Assembly (NCBI GenBank): GCA_946885545.1
Contig: CAMPGP010000008.1
Location: 1 to 22,085, forward strand
Length of the DNA stretch: 22,085 nucleotides
Source of the DNA: an uncultured Altererythrobacter sp.
GTDB taxonomy: Bacteria > Pseudomonadota > Alphaproteobacteria > Sphingomonadales > Sphingomonadaceae
Reading direction: 5' to 3'
The notes beneath the pieces are model-generated. The model was not told where the DNA came from, made no database searches, and worked only from the letters and a program-made list of their open reading frames with translations. This document shows, piece by piece, positions 14,745 through 22,085 of this stretch (positions are counted from its first letter, which is position 1; each line of letters starts with the position of its first letter). Both the position numbers and the translations under genes were made by a program.

Positions 14745-16127
14745 TCATGTGTCCGTTCCGAACGCGAACGGCGTGTTTCTCCGTCGCTGCGCGTCGAACG
14801 ACAGGCGGGTATTTCGCGGCGGATAGGATCGCTGGCGGCATTCGGCGATATGGCAATCGCGGCATCCCGGGCCGACCGGCTGCGCGAGTTCGCGGCGCAT
14901 CGTATGTCCTCTCGCCGCGGCGAGATCGCTTGCGAAGCGTGCCTCGATGCCCAGGGTGACCGCGAACTGCGCTTCGCCGTCGGACCCGACGCCGTCCGAA
15001 ATGCGCGACACGGTCAGCCAATGATCGTGGGCTTCCGCGCCGTCGATGGCGATTTCCTGCACGCACCACTCGCCTGCCCGCTCGAAGGCGCGATGGACGT
15101 GCCAGAGCGGGCAACTGGAGCCGCTCTCGAGAAACGTCGCCCCGCTCGCGCCCGCGAAGCGCTTGGAGAACTGCCCGGCGCGATCGACGCGGGCCATGAA
15201 GAACGGAAGCCCCCTCTGCCCGACACGCTGCAGGGTGGTCAGCCGGTGCGCGAGCTGTTCGAAGCTGACCCCGAAGCGGCGCATGAGGACGGGGAAGTCG
15301 TAGCCCGTGGCATCGCAGGCACGCAGGAAGCGTCCGTAGGGCATGATCAGGGCGGCGGCGAAATAGCCCTGAAGGTGCCGTTCGAACAGTTTCCGCGCGT
15401 CCTCCCCCGCTATCCCGCCGCTTGCTGCAAGGGCTCGAATGGCATCGCGCTGCTCGAGCTGCGCGAGCTGCGTCGCGATCTGGAAATTGCGCGAGGCCGG
15501 GCTGAGCATTTCCGACAGCTGCAGCTGGCGCGCATGCAGATCGAGCCGCCGCACCGAGTCGGGCATGACTTCGCGTGGGAGGATGCGCAGCGCGATCTGG
15601 TGGCGCTCGCGCAGCCGCTCGGTAAGGGCGGCGCCGATGTCGCCGCGTGACAGTCTCAGTTCGTCGGCCAGCTCTTCCGCCGCGCTATCCAGATCGGCGA
15701 AATGGTTGCGCCAGCGCTCGATCTCCCGGCGCGAACCGGAAAGCGGATCGTTCTCGCCCTGGCTGACTTCGCCTCCGGTGTCGTAGAGCAGTGCGAAGGC
15801 GCTGGCGAAATGCGGTGCCATAGCGATGAGTTCGGCGATCTCGTCGCGATCTATAGCAAGGCCTGCGAAGCGCTGGTCGGCAAGCCGGCGCGCGAGGCCA
15901 TCCACGCCGCCGACACTCTCTGCTTCGCGCAAGGTGCGAGGGTCGAAATCGAACCGTTCCACCACCTGCACCATGACTCGCGCCGTGAGCGGCCGCTGAT
16001 TGCGCTCGATCAGATTGAGATAGCTGGGCGAAATCGCGAGCTGGGCAGCCATCGCGGCCTGGGTCAAACCCTCCCGCTTGCGCAGGCGCCGCAGCGCTGG
16101 CCCGGCAAAGACCGCGTCCTCGGCCAT
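14745..16127 (-). CDS. XRE-type short-chain fatty acyl-CoA regulator (ScfR/RamB-like)
   Basis: This encodes a 460-residue transcription factor. An XRE helix-turn-helix occupies about 8-63 (LRRLRKREGLTQAAMAAQLAIS, then SYLNLIERNQRPLT). A central region resembles IrrE/ImmA-like and ScfR (DUF2083) domains, with ARKLFERHLQGYFAAALIMPYGRFL and FGVSFEQLAHRLTTLQR. The C-terminus has three clustered cysteines in GCRDCHIAECRQRSYPP, as in relatives whose Cys cluster may bind metal. Proteins of this type (RamB in actinobacteria, ScfR in Alphaproteobacteria) are known to control acetate and glyoxylate-cycle genes in response to acyl-CoA status. The divergent neighbour is isocitrate lyase, so aceA is the likely target. 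ATG 16127 has AAAGGA upstream, and a TGTAAA/TTTACA palindrome abuts the start, suggesting autoregulation. The frame is open to 16169. Confidence 0.85.
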   Translation of the reverse strand: MAEDAVFAGPALRRLRKREGLTQAAMAAQLAISPSYLNLIERNQRPLTARVMVQVVERFDFDPRTLREAESVGGVDGLARRLADQRFAGLAIDRDEIAELIAMAPHFASAFALLYDTGGEVSQGENDPLSGSRREIERWRNHFADLDSAAEELADELRLSRGDIGAALTERLRERHQIALRILPREVMPDSVRRLDLHARQLQLSEMLSPASRNFQIATQLAQLEQRDAIRALAASGGIAGEDARKLFERHLQGYFAAALIMPYGRFLRACDATGYDFPVLMRRFGVSFEQLAHRLTTLQRVGQRGLPFFMARVDRAGQFSKRFAGASGATFLESGSSCPLWHVHRAFERAGEWCVQEIAIDGAEAHDHWLTVSRISDGVGSDGEAQFAVTLGIEARFASDLAAARGHTMRRELAQPVGPGCRDCHIAECRQRSYPPRNTRLSFDAQRRRNTPFAFGTDT

Positions 16128-16151
16128 TGTAAATTCCTTTACAGATTTACA
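16128..16151. promoter_or_regulatory. Candidate ScfR operator between the regulator gene and aceA
   Basis: TGTAAA (16128-16133), TTCC, TTTACA (16138-16143), two bases, then TTTACA (16146-16151) form an inverted repeat plus an extra direct half-site. A further TTTGTAAC sequence lies at 16190-16197. The first site abuts the regulator's ATG and includes its ribosome site; aceA begins 126 bases away. The position suits autorepression together with control of aceA. Confidence 0.55.
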
Positions 16152-16265
16152 GCTGCGTATGCCCCGCATTGCTCATCCGGACAAGATTATTTGTAACTTT
16201 CTCTGGAGATGCGCCGCGATCGATCCGATTAGGAAAGCCGAGAGGCAGCGATGCCGCCCCCTTTC

Positions 16266-16271
16266 AGGAGA
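16266..16271 (+). promoter_or_regulatory. Ribosome binding site fixing the aceA GTG start
   Basis: AGGAGA lies five bases before GTG at 16277. The nearest upstream ATG in frame (16169) has no such site, and its 36 extra residues lack isocitrate-lyase character, so GTG is preferred. Confidence 0.8.
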
Positions 16272-16276
16272 AACCG

Positions 16277-17875
16277 GTGACCTACCAGGCCAAGATCGAC
16301 GAGCTCCGCACCACTATCGGCACGCAGGGCGCGCCGTGGAACGCGATCGATGCGGAGAGCGCCGCGCGCATGCGGCTCCAGAACCGCTTCCCCACCGGGC
16401 TCGACATCGCCCGCTACACCGCCGGGATCATGCGCGCCGACATGGCGGCCTACGACGCGGACCCGGCCGCCTACACGCAGTCGCTCGGCTGCTGGCACGG
16501 GTTCATCGGCCAGCAGAAGATGATCGCGATCAAGAAGCATTTCGGCACCACGAAGGGGCGGTACCTCTATCTCTCCGGCTGGATGATTGCCGCCTTGCGC
16601 AGCGAATTCGGGCCCCTCCCCGACCAGTCGATGCACGAGAAGACGAGCGTCCCATCGCTGATCGCCGAACTTTACACATTCCTGCGCCAGGCCGACGCGC
16701 GCGAGCTCGGCATGCTGTTCCGCGATCTCGACAAGGCGCGCGAGCGCGGCGACGAGGTCGAGACCCGCCGGATCGAGAACGCGATCGAAAACCACGAGAC
16801 GCATATCGTGCCGATCATCGCCGACATCGACGCAGGTTTCGGCAACCCCGAGGCGACCTATCTGCTCGCCAAGAAGATGATCGAAGCCGGCGCCTGCGCG
16901 ATCCAGATCGAGAACCAGGTCTCGGACGAGAAGCAGTGCGGCCACCAGGATGGCAAGGTCACCGTTCCGCACGAGGACTTCCTCCAGAAGATCCGCGCGA
17001 TCCGCTACGCCTTCCTCGAACTCGGGGTCGAAGACGGAATCATCGTCGCGCGCACCGACAGTCTCGGCGCGGGCCTGACCAAGCAGATCGCGTTCAGCAA
17101 GGAGCCGGGCGACCTGGGCGACCGGTACAACGCCTTCCTCGATTGCGAGGAGGTCGAGGCTGGGCGGATCCGCAACGGCGACGTTCTGATCACCCGCGAC
17201 GGCAAGCTCATGCGTCCGAAGCGGCTGCCGAGCAACCTCTACCAGTTCCGGCCCGGAACCGGCGAGGACCGCTGCGTGCTCGACTGCATCACGTCGCTCC
17301 AGAACGGCGCCGACCTGCTGTGGATCGAGACGGAGAAGCCGCACATCGCCCAGATCGGCGGAATGGTTTCGCGCATTCGCGAGACCATTCCCGATGCCAA
17401 GCTGGTCTACAACAACTCGCCGAGCTTCAACTGGACGCTCAGCTTCCGCCAGCAGGTCTTCGACGCATGGTCGCAAGACGGTCGCGACCTCGCCGCCTAC
17501 GACCGCGCCAAGCTTATGAGCGCCGATTACGACGGCACCGAACTCGCCGCCGAAGCCGACGAACGCATCCGCACATTCCAGCGGGATGCGGCGCGCGAGG
17601 CGGGGATATTCCACCACCTCATCACCCTGCCGACCTATCACACGGCCGCGCTGAGCACCGACAATCTCGCCAGGCGCTACTTCGGCGAGGAAGGAATGCT
17701 CGGCTACGTCAAGCAGGTCCAGCGCGAGGAGATCCGCCAGGGCATCGCCTGCGTGAAGCACCAGAACATGGCCGGCAGCGACATCGGCGACGATCACAAG
17801 GAGTATTTCGCCGGCGAAGCCGCGCTCAAGGCCGGCGGCGAGCACAACACGATGAACCAGTTCGCGGCCGCCTGA
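16277..17875 (+). CDS. aceA: Isocitrate lyase
   Basis: Isocitrate lyase splits isocitrate into glyoxylate and succinate in the glyoxylate shunt, needed for growth on acetate and fatty acids. The 532-residue length and active-site sequence EKQCGHQDGK (catalytic Cys about 221) match the long Pseudomonas-type subgroup rather than the shorter KKCGH E. coli type. The metal-binding stretch IADIDAGFGN lies at 181-190. Other landmarks are GCWHGFIGQQKM near 71-82, VARTDSLGAGLT and YNNSPSFNWT. GTG is chosen for its AGGAGA site. The gene is divergent from a ScfR-like regulator with repeats in the shared gap, implying carbon-source control. Malate synthase is not in the window. A perfect hairpin follows before a small ORF on the same strand. 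Confidence 0.96.
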   Translation: MTYQAKIDELRTTIGTQGAPWNAIDAESAARMRLQNRFPTGLDIARYTAGIMRADMAAYDADPAAYTQSLGCWHGFIGQQKMIAIKKHFGTTKGRYLYLSGWMIAALRSEFGPLPDQSMHEKTSVPSLIAELYTFLRQADARELGMLFRDLDKARERGDEVETRRIENAIENHETHIVPIIADIDAGFGNPEATYLLAKKMIEAGACAIQIENQVSDEKQCGHQDGKVTVPHEDFLQKIRAIRYAFLELGVEDGIIVARTDSLGAGLTKQIAFSKEPGDLGDRYNAFLDCEEVEAGRIRNGDVLITRDGKLMRPKRLPSNLYQFRPGTGEDRCVLDCITSLQNGADLLWIETEKPHIAQIGGMVSRIRETIPDAKLVYNNSPSFNWTLSFRQQVFDAWSQDGRDLAAYDRAKLMSADYDGTELAAEADERIRTFQRDAAREAGIFHHLITLPTYHTAALSTDNLARRYFGEEGMLGYVKQVQREEIRQGIACVKHQNMAGSDIGDDHKEYFAGEAALKAGGEHNTMNQFAAA

Positions 17876-17892
17876 ACCGGCCGCACATCCCC

Positions 17893-17929
17893 TTCGCGGC
17901 GGCACCGTCCCCCAACCCGCCGCCGCGAA
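17893..17929 (+). promoter_or_regulatory. Intercistronic hairpin after aceA
   Basis: TTCGCGGCGGC (17893-17903) and its exact complement (17919-17929) form an 11-bp GC-rich stem with a 15-base loop, between the aceA stop and the ribosome site of the next ORF. No T-run follows, so it is likelier an mRNA-stabilising or partial attenuating element than a full terminator. Confidence 0.6.
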
Positions 17930-17950
17930 ACCGCCCTAAGGAGAGGCACG

Positions 17951-18121
17951 ATGACGACAGACACACTGCCCCGCGAGCCCGGCCGCGCCCGCGCGCTGTT
18001 CTCGACCGCCGACTTCAAGCTCCTGCGCGCCGCCCTCGCGAGCCACGCGCGCACGACGGAGGATCGCGACGAACTCGCGCGGATCAACGCGCTGCACCAC
18101 CGGCTCGGCACCTACAGCTGA
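17951..18121 (+). CDS. Small hypothetical protein downstream of aceA
   Basis: This is a 56-residue ORF beginning with ATG at 17951 and ending TGA at 18121. It is preceded by an excellent AAGGAG site (17938-17943) with a seven-base spacer, the strongest in this part of the window. The protein reads as a short disordered head, then FKLLRAALASHARTTEDRDE and LARINALHHRLGTYS. It is probably two short amphipathic helices ending in an HRLG motif. It has no signal peptide and no known domain that I can name. It lies 75 bp after aceA with a hairpin between, so it is probably on the same transcript at a different level. The reading frame and ribosome site make it credible, but function is unknown. Confidence 0.7.
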   Translation: MTTDTLPREPGRARALFSTADFKLLRAALASHARTTEDRDELARINALHHRLGTYS

Positions 18122-18283
18122 GGCCACTGCAACGATCTCCTGGGGAGGAGAGCACGGCCGTCGGGGTCCTTCGGGGCTTCGGCGGCCGTCATGCATTCGG
18201 ACCGTTGGAGCGATCTTAACCCTTTATCGTTACGCGCTTTCCCGATGGTCCGCCGATCGAGAAACGCTAAGCTGAACACAAAT

Positions 18284-18751
18284 ATGTACCGGCATTTCGC
18301 CGTCATTACCGTGTGCCTGACAGCAGCGCTCGCCCTGTTCGCGGATGGCGAGAGCCGCGACGCCGTCGCCGACGAGCTCGCGGCCCGGGAGCAGAAGGCC
18401 AAACTCGAGAAGGCCGAAGTCGAGAAGTTCGGCAAGGCCAAGCTGGTCAGCGCGCCAGCGAAGCCCTCCGCCGGGTTCGACACCACCGGCTCGGGCGATT
18501 TCGGCGCGCCGATGGACGATCCGGGCGGCGGCGGGTTCGATCCCGGCTTCGCTCCGCGCCGCAACACGACCTCGCAGGTCGGTGCTACCGTGGACTATAC
18601 CGCACTGGGGCTGACGAAGGAGCAGTTCGACCAGCTCGACCCATCGGAGCAGGAAATGCTGATGCGCGAATTCCGCGAGCTGCGCGCGCGCCAGACGCGC
18701 TCGCTCCTCGAAGGTTCGGCGGCGCGCGGCGGCGGCGCCCTCGAACTCTAG
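18284..18751 (+). CDS. Signal-anchored hypothetical protein
   Basis: This encodes a 155-residue protein I do not recognise as a named family. The N-terminus MYRHFAVITVCLTAALALFADG is a hydrophobic signal or anchor. After it comes a charged, probably coiled-coil segment rich in A, E and K (about 30-55: VADELAAREQKAKLEKAEVEKFGKAKL). A glycine/aspartate-rich linker follows (GSGDFGAPMDDPGGGGFD). The C-terminal helical domain has LTKEQFDQLDPSEQEMLMREFRELRARQ. I start at ATG 18284 because it places the hydrophobic segment at the N-terminus. The frame is open to 18191, and no strong ribosome site is visible for any start. Its stop codon touches the stop of the convergent amidohydrolase gene with no spacer. 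It is probably periplasmic or membrane-anchored. Confidence 0.65.
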   Translation: MYRHFAVITVCLTAALALFADGESRDAVADELAAREQKAKLEKAEVEKFGKAKLVSAPAKPSAGFDTTGSGDFGAPMDDPGGGGFDPGFAPRRNTTSQVGATVDYTALGLTKEQFDQLDPSEQEMLMREFRELRARQTRSLLEGSAARGGGALEL

Positions 18752-20080
18752 CTAGCCTCCGCCGGCCGGCGGCAAGAGGTCGAGCGTCGCCGCGGCGAGC
18801 GCTTCGGCCGCGGTCGCGATGACCTTTTCCGCATCGGGTGCCCAGAACGGGCTGTGCAACGAGGGCAGCGTAGCCTCCCCGCGCTCGGCGGCATCGAAGC
18901 GGTCGCGTGGGACCCCGCCGACCCAGAAGATCAGCGATTCGGTATCGTCAGGCGAGGCGCGCAGGAACTGGCCGAAGTCTTCCCCGCCCATGACCGAGGG
19001 CACCTGCATCACGCGATCCTCGCCGAAACGGGTCCTGAACCGCGCCATCACCTCTTCCGTGAAGTCGGGCGAATTGAAGGTCGAGGGGGTGTAAGGGTCG
19101 GCCACGGTGACCGTCGGCATCTTGTCGTCCGACATGCCCGCGGCGATGGCTTCGCCTCGCGCGATGCGGGCGATCCCGTCGAGCAGCAGCTTGCGCGATT
19201 CGTCGGAGTACGAGCGCACGGTGAGCTGCAGCTTCGCCTCGTCGGAGATGATGTTGTGCTTGGCGCCCGCGCGGAAGCTGCCGACCGTCACCACCGCCGG
19301 ATCGAGCGGGCTGCTCTCGCGGCTCACGAGCGTCTGCAGCTTCATCACGATCGCGCTCGCCAGCACGACCGGGTCTTTGGTCGTGTGCGGATAGGCGCCG
19401 TGTCCCCCGATGCCGGGCACGACGATGTCCACGCTGTCCACGTTGGCCAGCGCGTAACCGGGCGAATATCCGATCATGCCCGCTGGAAACTGCGCCGCGT
19501 CGTGAAAGGCGATGACATAGTCCGGCTTGGGGAAGCGGGTGTAGAGCCCGTCCTCGATCATCGCGAGCGCGCCTTCGCCGATCTCCTCGGCAGGCTGGAG
19601 GATCATCACCAGCGTGCCCGACCACGCCGACTTGCGCTCGACCAGTTGCTGGGCTGCGCCGATCCACGCGGCCATGTGCGTGTCGTGGCCGCAAGCGTGC
19701 ATGACCCCGGTCTCCACCCCCGAAGCCGGAGTCGCCACGCGCTTCGATGCGAACGGGAGGCCGGTCTGTTCGACGACCGGCAGGCCGTCCATGTCGGCGC
19801 GCAACATGACCGTCGGGCCCTCGCCGTTCTCCAGGACCGCGACCACCCCCGTGCGACCCACGCCTTCGGTCACCTCGAAGCCGAGTTCGCGCATGCGTGC
19901 GGCGAGCTTGGCAGCGGTTTCCACTTCCTCGAAGCTCAGTTCGGGATTGGCGTGGAGATCGCGATAGAGCTCCATCAGGCCCGGCATGTCGGCCGCCACG
20001 GCGTCGCGCAGTTCGTCGGCTTGCGCGGGCGCTGCGAGAGCGAGCGCCGCGATCCCGCCGAAAAGTCCGAATGCCTTCAT
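18752..20080 (-). CDS. M20-family amidohydrolase with signal peptide
   Basis: This encodes a 442-residue predicted periplasmic metallo-hydrolase of the M20D group (IAA-amino acid hydrolase, hippurate hydrolase and aminoacylase type). A Sec signal peptide ends in APAQA|D at about residue 21. Di-metal ligands are visible: H128, C130 and H132 in MHACGHDTHM, the glutamate pair at 165-166 in LQPAEEIG, and H193 in AFHDAAQFPAG. The dimerisation domain has GIGGHGAYPHTTKDPV and GSFRAGAKHNIISDEAKL. The last ligand lies in SLHSPFWAPD. It probably cleaves N-acyl amino acids or related amides outside the cytoplasm. AGGGAGGAT before ATG supports the start. It follows the SLC13 permease by 77 bp on the same strand; a hydrolase-plus-transporter pairing is plausible but inferred. 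Confidence 0.9.
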   Translation of the reverse strand: MKAFGLFGGIAALALAAPAQADELRDAVAADMPGLMELYRDLHANPELSFEEVETAAKLAARMRELGFEVTEGVGRTGVVAVLENGEGPTVMLRADMDGLPVVEQTGLPFASKRVATPASGVETGVMHACGHDTHMAAWIGAAQQLVERKSAWSGTLVMILQPAEEIGEGALAMIEDGLYTRFPKPDYVIAFHDAAQFPAGMIGYSPGYALANVDSVDIVVPGIGGHGAYPHTTKDPVVLASAIVMKLQTLVSRESSPLDPAVVTVGSFRAGAKHNIISDEAKLQLTVRSYSDESRKLLLDGIARIARGEAIAAGMSDDKMPTVTVADPYTPSTFNSPDFTEEVMARFRTRFGEDRVMQVPSVMGGEDFGQFLRASPDDTESLIFWVGGVPRDRFDAAERGEATLPSLHSPFWAPDAEKVIATAAEALAAATLDLLPPAGGG

Positions 20081-20157
20081 GCCCCTATCCTCCCTGTCCG
20101 AGCGAAACCCCGGCGCAGGAGGATGGCACAGCGCGCGCGGAGGATAAAGGGCGCCGG

Positions 20158-21960
20158 TTACATCCCGTAGGTTCTCGCGAGCAGGAACGAGAGCGTCGTC
20201 ACCATCAGCAGCACCAGCGGAAGGCCGGTGCGGATATAGTCGGCAAATTCGTAGCTTCCTTCGGACATGATCAGCATGTTCGTCTGGTACGCGATCGGGG
20301 TCGCATAGCAGAGGTTGCAGCCGAACAGCACCGCGAGGATCAGCGGCTCGGCGGGAAGCCCCAGCTGCTGCGCGACGGCGAAGGCGATCGGCGTGCCGAC
20401 GGTCGCCGCGGTCGCGTTCGAGGCGAAGTTGGTGAGCAGGGTGACGAACAGCATGATCGCCGCGAGCACGGCCGCGGGCGGCAGGTATTGCAGGCCCGCC
20501 GCGAGCACTTCGCCGAGCCAGCCCGCGGCCCCGCTCTCGAGAATGATCCGCCCGATCGCGATGCTCGCCGCGACCAGCACGATGACCTGCGCCGAAAGCG
20601 CCCTGCCGACACGGTCGAACTTCACGCAGCCGGTCACGAACATCAGGATCGCGCCCGCCAGCGCCGAGACCGCGATGGGCAGGAAGCCGATCGAAGCCAG
20701 GCCGACCGATCCCACCATGATGCCGCCCGCAAGCAGGGCCTTGGAGCGACGCGGCAACTCGCGCATGCCTTCGAGCGTCAGCAGGCTGTCCGCGCGCGCG
20801 AAGGCGTTCAGATCATCCGCGATGCCCATTACCAGCAGGACGTCGCCTTCCATGATGCGAAGATCGCCGCCGTCGCTGAACCGGTCCCGCTCGCGCAAGA
20901 GCCGTTCGGGCCGGTGGATCCCCAGCACCGCCACGCCGTAGAGATCGGCTACCCCCGATGTCGGCAGGGTCCGGTTTATCAGACGCGAATCCCCGGTCAC
21001 GGTCATCTCGACGACCGCGATGTCTTCCTTCGTGGCCGAAGAACGGCGCTCGATCCGGTCGAGCACCCAGCGCGGCGCCACTTCGCTCTTGAGCGTCCGG
21101 ATCGCTTCCTCGAGCGCTTCGTGCGAGCCCGAGATCCGAAGCTGCTGCTGCGGCTGGATCGCTCCCTGCGGCGCATCGTGAAACTCGATGTCGCCCGGAA
21201 GCTTGGGCAGGATGGCGGCCAGCACCTGCCCGTTCAGCGCGCTTTCCTCGCCCACGCGCAGCCGCGAATGGAATCGGCGCGCGCCGTGCGCCTCTGCGAC
21301 GGTGTTGTCCTTCAACAGGCGCGGCATGACCAGCCAGAGGTACGGGAGCGCGACGAGCGCAGCCATGAGGACGATCGGGGTATAATGGAAAACCCCCATG
21401 TTCGGCATGCCGAGATCGCGCGCGATCGAGACCACGAGGATGTTGGTCGAGGTGCCGATGGTCGTCGCCATTCCGCCGATCAGCACCGCCGCATTGAGCG
21501 GTATGAGCGTCTTCGACGCGGGCATGGCTCCGCGTGCGGCAAGACTGACGAAAATCGGCAGGAGCAGGACCAGAACGGGCGTGTCGTTGACCCCCATCGA
21601 CAGGGCGAACGCCAGGAGCAGCGAGACCAGCAAGCCGAGCTGAAGATTGAACTTGAAGACCCGCTCGAGAAAGCGCGCCGCCGGTTCGAGCGCACCGGTG
21701 ACGACGAGGCCGCGCCCCATGATCATCAGAGCGCAGATCGTTATCAGCGCGTAGTGTCCGAAACCGGAGAAGGCGAGCTGGAGGCCGTCGGTCGGCCCGG
21801 TCCCCTCGAGCGGAAAGAAATAGAGCCCGACCGCGATCACCGCGATCGTCAGCAGCGAGATGATTTCGGTCGACATACGCCCGCGGGCGAAAGCGACGAA
21901 CATCGCGACCGTGACGAGCATCGCCGCTATCGCGTGAAATGACGGTGCCCCCGGTAGCAT
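20158..21960 (-). CDS. SLC13 family permease with RCK_C domains
   Basis: This encodes a 600-residue inner-membrane transporter of the DASS/SLC13 (CitMHS-like) group, which takes up dicarboxylates, sulfate or other anions, usually with sodium. Two transmembrane halves carry the inverted-repeat hairpin motifs: SMGVNDTPVLVLLLPI near 121-136 with IGGMATTIGTSTNILV near 161-176, and LTNFASNATAATVGTPIAFA near 510-530 with YATPIAYQTNMLI near 560. Between them (about 215-395) are two cytoplasmic RCK_C/TrkA-C regulatory domains, typical of the sulfate/phosphate-like SLC13 branch. The substrate is unknown. ATG 21960 lacks a good ribosome site and the leader is pyrimidine-rich; I see no better upstream start in frame. 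It may form an operon with the downstream amidohydrolase. Confidence 0.87.
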   Translation of the reverse strand: MLPGAPSFHAIAAMLVTVAMFVAFARGRMSTEIISLLTIAVIAVGLYFFPLEGTGPTDGLQLAFSGFGHYALITICALMIMGRGLVVTGALEPAARFLERVFKFNLQLGLLVSLLLAFALSMGVNDTPVLVLLLPIFVSLAARGAMPASKTLIPLNAAVLIGGMATTIGTSTNILVVSIARDLGMPNMGVFHYTPIVLMAALVALPYLWLVMPRLLKDNTVAEAHGARRFHSRLRVGEESALNGQVLAAILPKLPGDIEFHDAPQGAIQPQQQLRISGSHEALEEAIRTLKSEVAPRWVLDRIERRSSATKEDIAVVEMTVTGDSRLINRTLPTSGVADLYGVAVLGIHRPERLLRERDRFSDGGDLRIMEGDVLLVMGIADDLNAFARADSLLTLEGMRELPRRSKALLAGGIMVGSVGLASIGFLPIAVSALAGAILMFVTGCVKFDRVGRALSAQVIVLVAASIAIGRIILESGAAGWLGEVLAAGLQYLPPAAVLAAIMLFVTLLTNFASNATAATVGTPIAFAVAQQLGLPAEPLILAVLFGCNLCYATPIAYQTNMLIMSEGSYEFADYIRTGLPLVLLMVTTLSFLLARTYGM

Positions 21961-22033
21961 GAGCGGGAGGTCACAGAGGAGAGGACGAATATCAAGCGAA
22001 ATTCGGCGGATGTGCCGACATCTCGCTGCGCGG

Positions 22034-22085
22034 TGGTGCCCCTGGCCGGACTCGAACCGGCACTCCGTGAGGAACTCGATTTTGA
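22034..22085 (-). tRNA. tRNA-Leu(CAA), 3' part
   Basis: Read on the minus strand, the edge holds U33, anticodon CAA, AA and the anticodon 3' stem TCGAG. A long class-II variable arm (TTCC-TCAC-GGAGT) follows, then a T arm with 5-bp stem GCCGG/CCGGC around TTCGAGT. The 3' end is the acceptor strand CAGGGGC, discriminator A and an encoded CCA. The long variable arm with this anticodon indicates leucine. The 5' half is beyond the window. Confidence 0.9.

Noticed and set aside
18154..18189. Possible terminator hairpin (ACGGCCG ... CGGCCGT) after the small ORF
   Set aside because: Only a 7-bp stem with a 22-base interior and no T-run. It may form, but it does not support a terminator call.
18216..18229. 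Possible CtrA binding site upstream of the anchored protein gene
   Set aside because: TTAAC is present but the second TTAA at the required seven-base spacing is missing.
19897..21942. Plus-strand open frame of 681 codons opposite the SLC13 permease
   Set aside because: It is highly charged Arg/Asp/His-rich translation mirroring a membrane protein; no start signal and no domain.

Overview
The window is dense, high-GC DNA with short gaps, frequent ATGA start/stop overlaps and alphaproteobacterial control signals: a GTTC-N7-GTTC LexA box and a GGAAC-N17-CGTT EcfG-type promoter. The gene set fits Sphingomonadales, probably Erythrobacteraceae: an imuA/imuB SOS mutagenesis cassette, an XrtA/PEP-CTERM regulatory operon, and a ScfR-type regulator divergent from isocitrate lyase. 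This placement is inferred from gene content, not from a marker gene. I see no insertion sequence, prophage, CRISPR array or rRNA. The only RNA gene is a partial tRNA-Leu at the right edge.

Layout. Positions 1-769 hold the start of imuB and all of imuA on the minus strand, behind a LexA-controlled promoter. Positions 806-1344 hold a predicted general-stress pyridoxamine-oxidase-like protein behind an EcfG-type promoter. A strong symmetrical terminator (1365-1394) separates it from two minus-strand transporters, an APC amino-acid permease and an NSS sodium symporter (1416-4518). Plus-strand panB (4623-5492) and a DUF475 membrane protein (5563-6636) follow. The latter overlaps tail-to-tail with a bile-acid:sodium-symporter-family protein (6608-7573).

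Positions 7630-14255 hold a tightly overlapping minus-strand operon. In transcription order it encodes an XrtA-type sugar transferase, histidine kinase PrsK, sigma-54-type response regulator PrsR and a TPR lipoprotein in the PrsT position. This is the regulatory and initiating-glycosyltransferase part of an exosortase A / PEP-CTERM exopolysaccharide system. The exosortase and PEP-CTERM substrates are not in this window. The operon leader contains a 60-nt dyad whose outer 14-bp stem includes the first start codon.

Positions 14379-14666 hold a small one-helix membrane protein with a near-consensus EcfG promoter. Next come the ScfR-like regulator (14745-16127) and divergent aceA (16277-17875), which share an intergenic region carrying TGTAAA/TTTACA repeats. 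A perfect hairpin follows aceA, and then a 56-residue ORF with a strong ribosome binding site. After that are a secreted or anchored coiled-coil protein (18284-18751), a periplasmic M20 amidohydrolase (18752-20080), an SLC13 permease with RCK_C domains (20158-21960) and the 3' part of tRNA-Leu(CAA).

Taken together this looks like an ordinary chromosomal region. The most interesting content is the regulatory DNA (SOS, general stress, glyoxylate shunt, and start-codon-sequestering dyads) and the XrtA control operon. I found nothing I can defend as an entirely new system.
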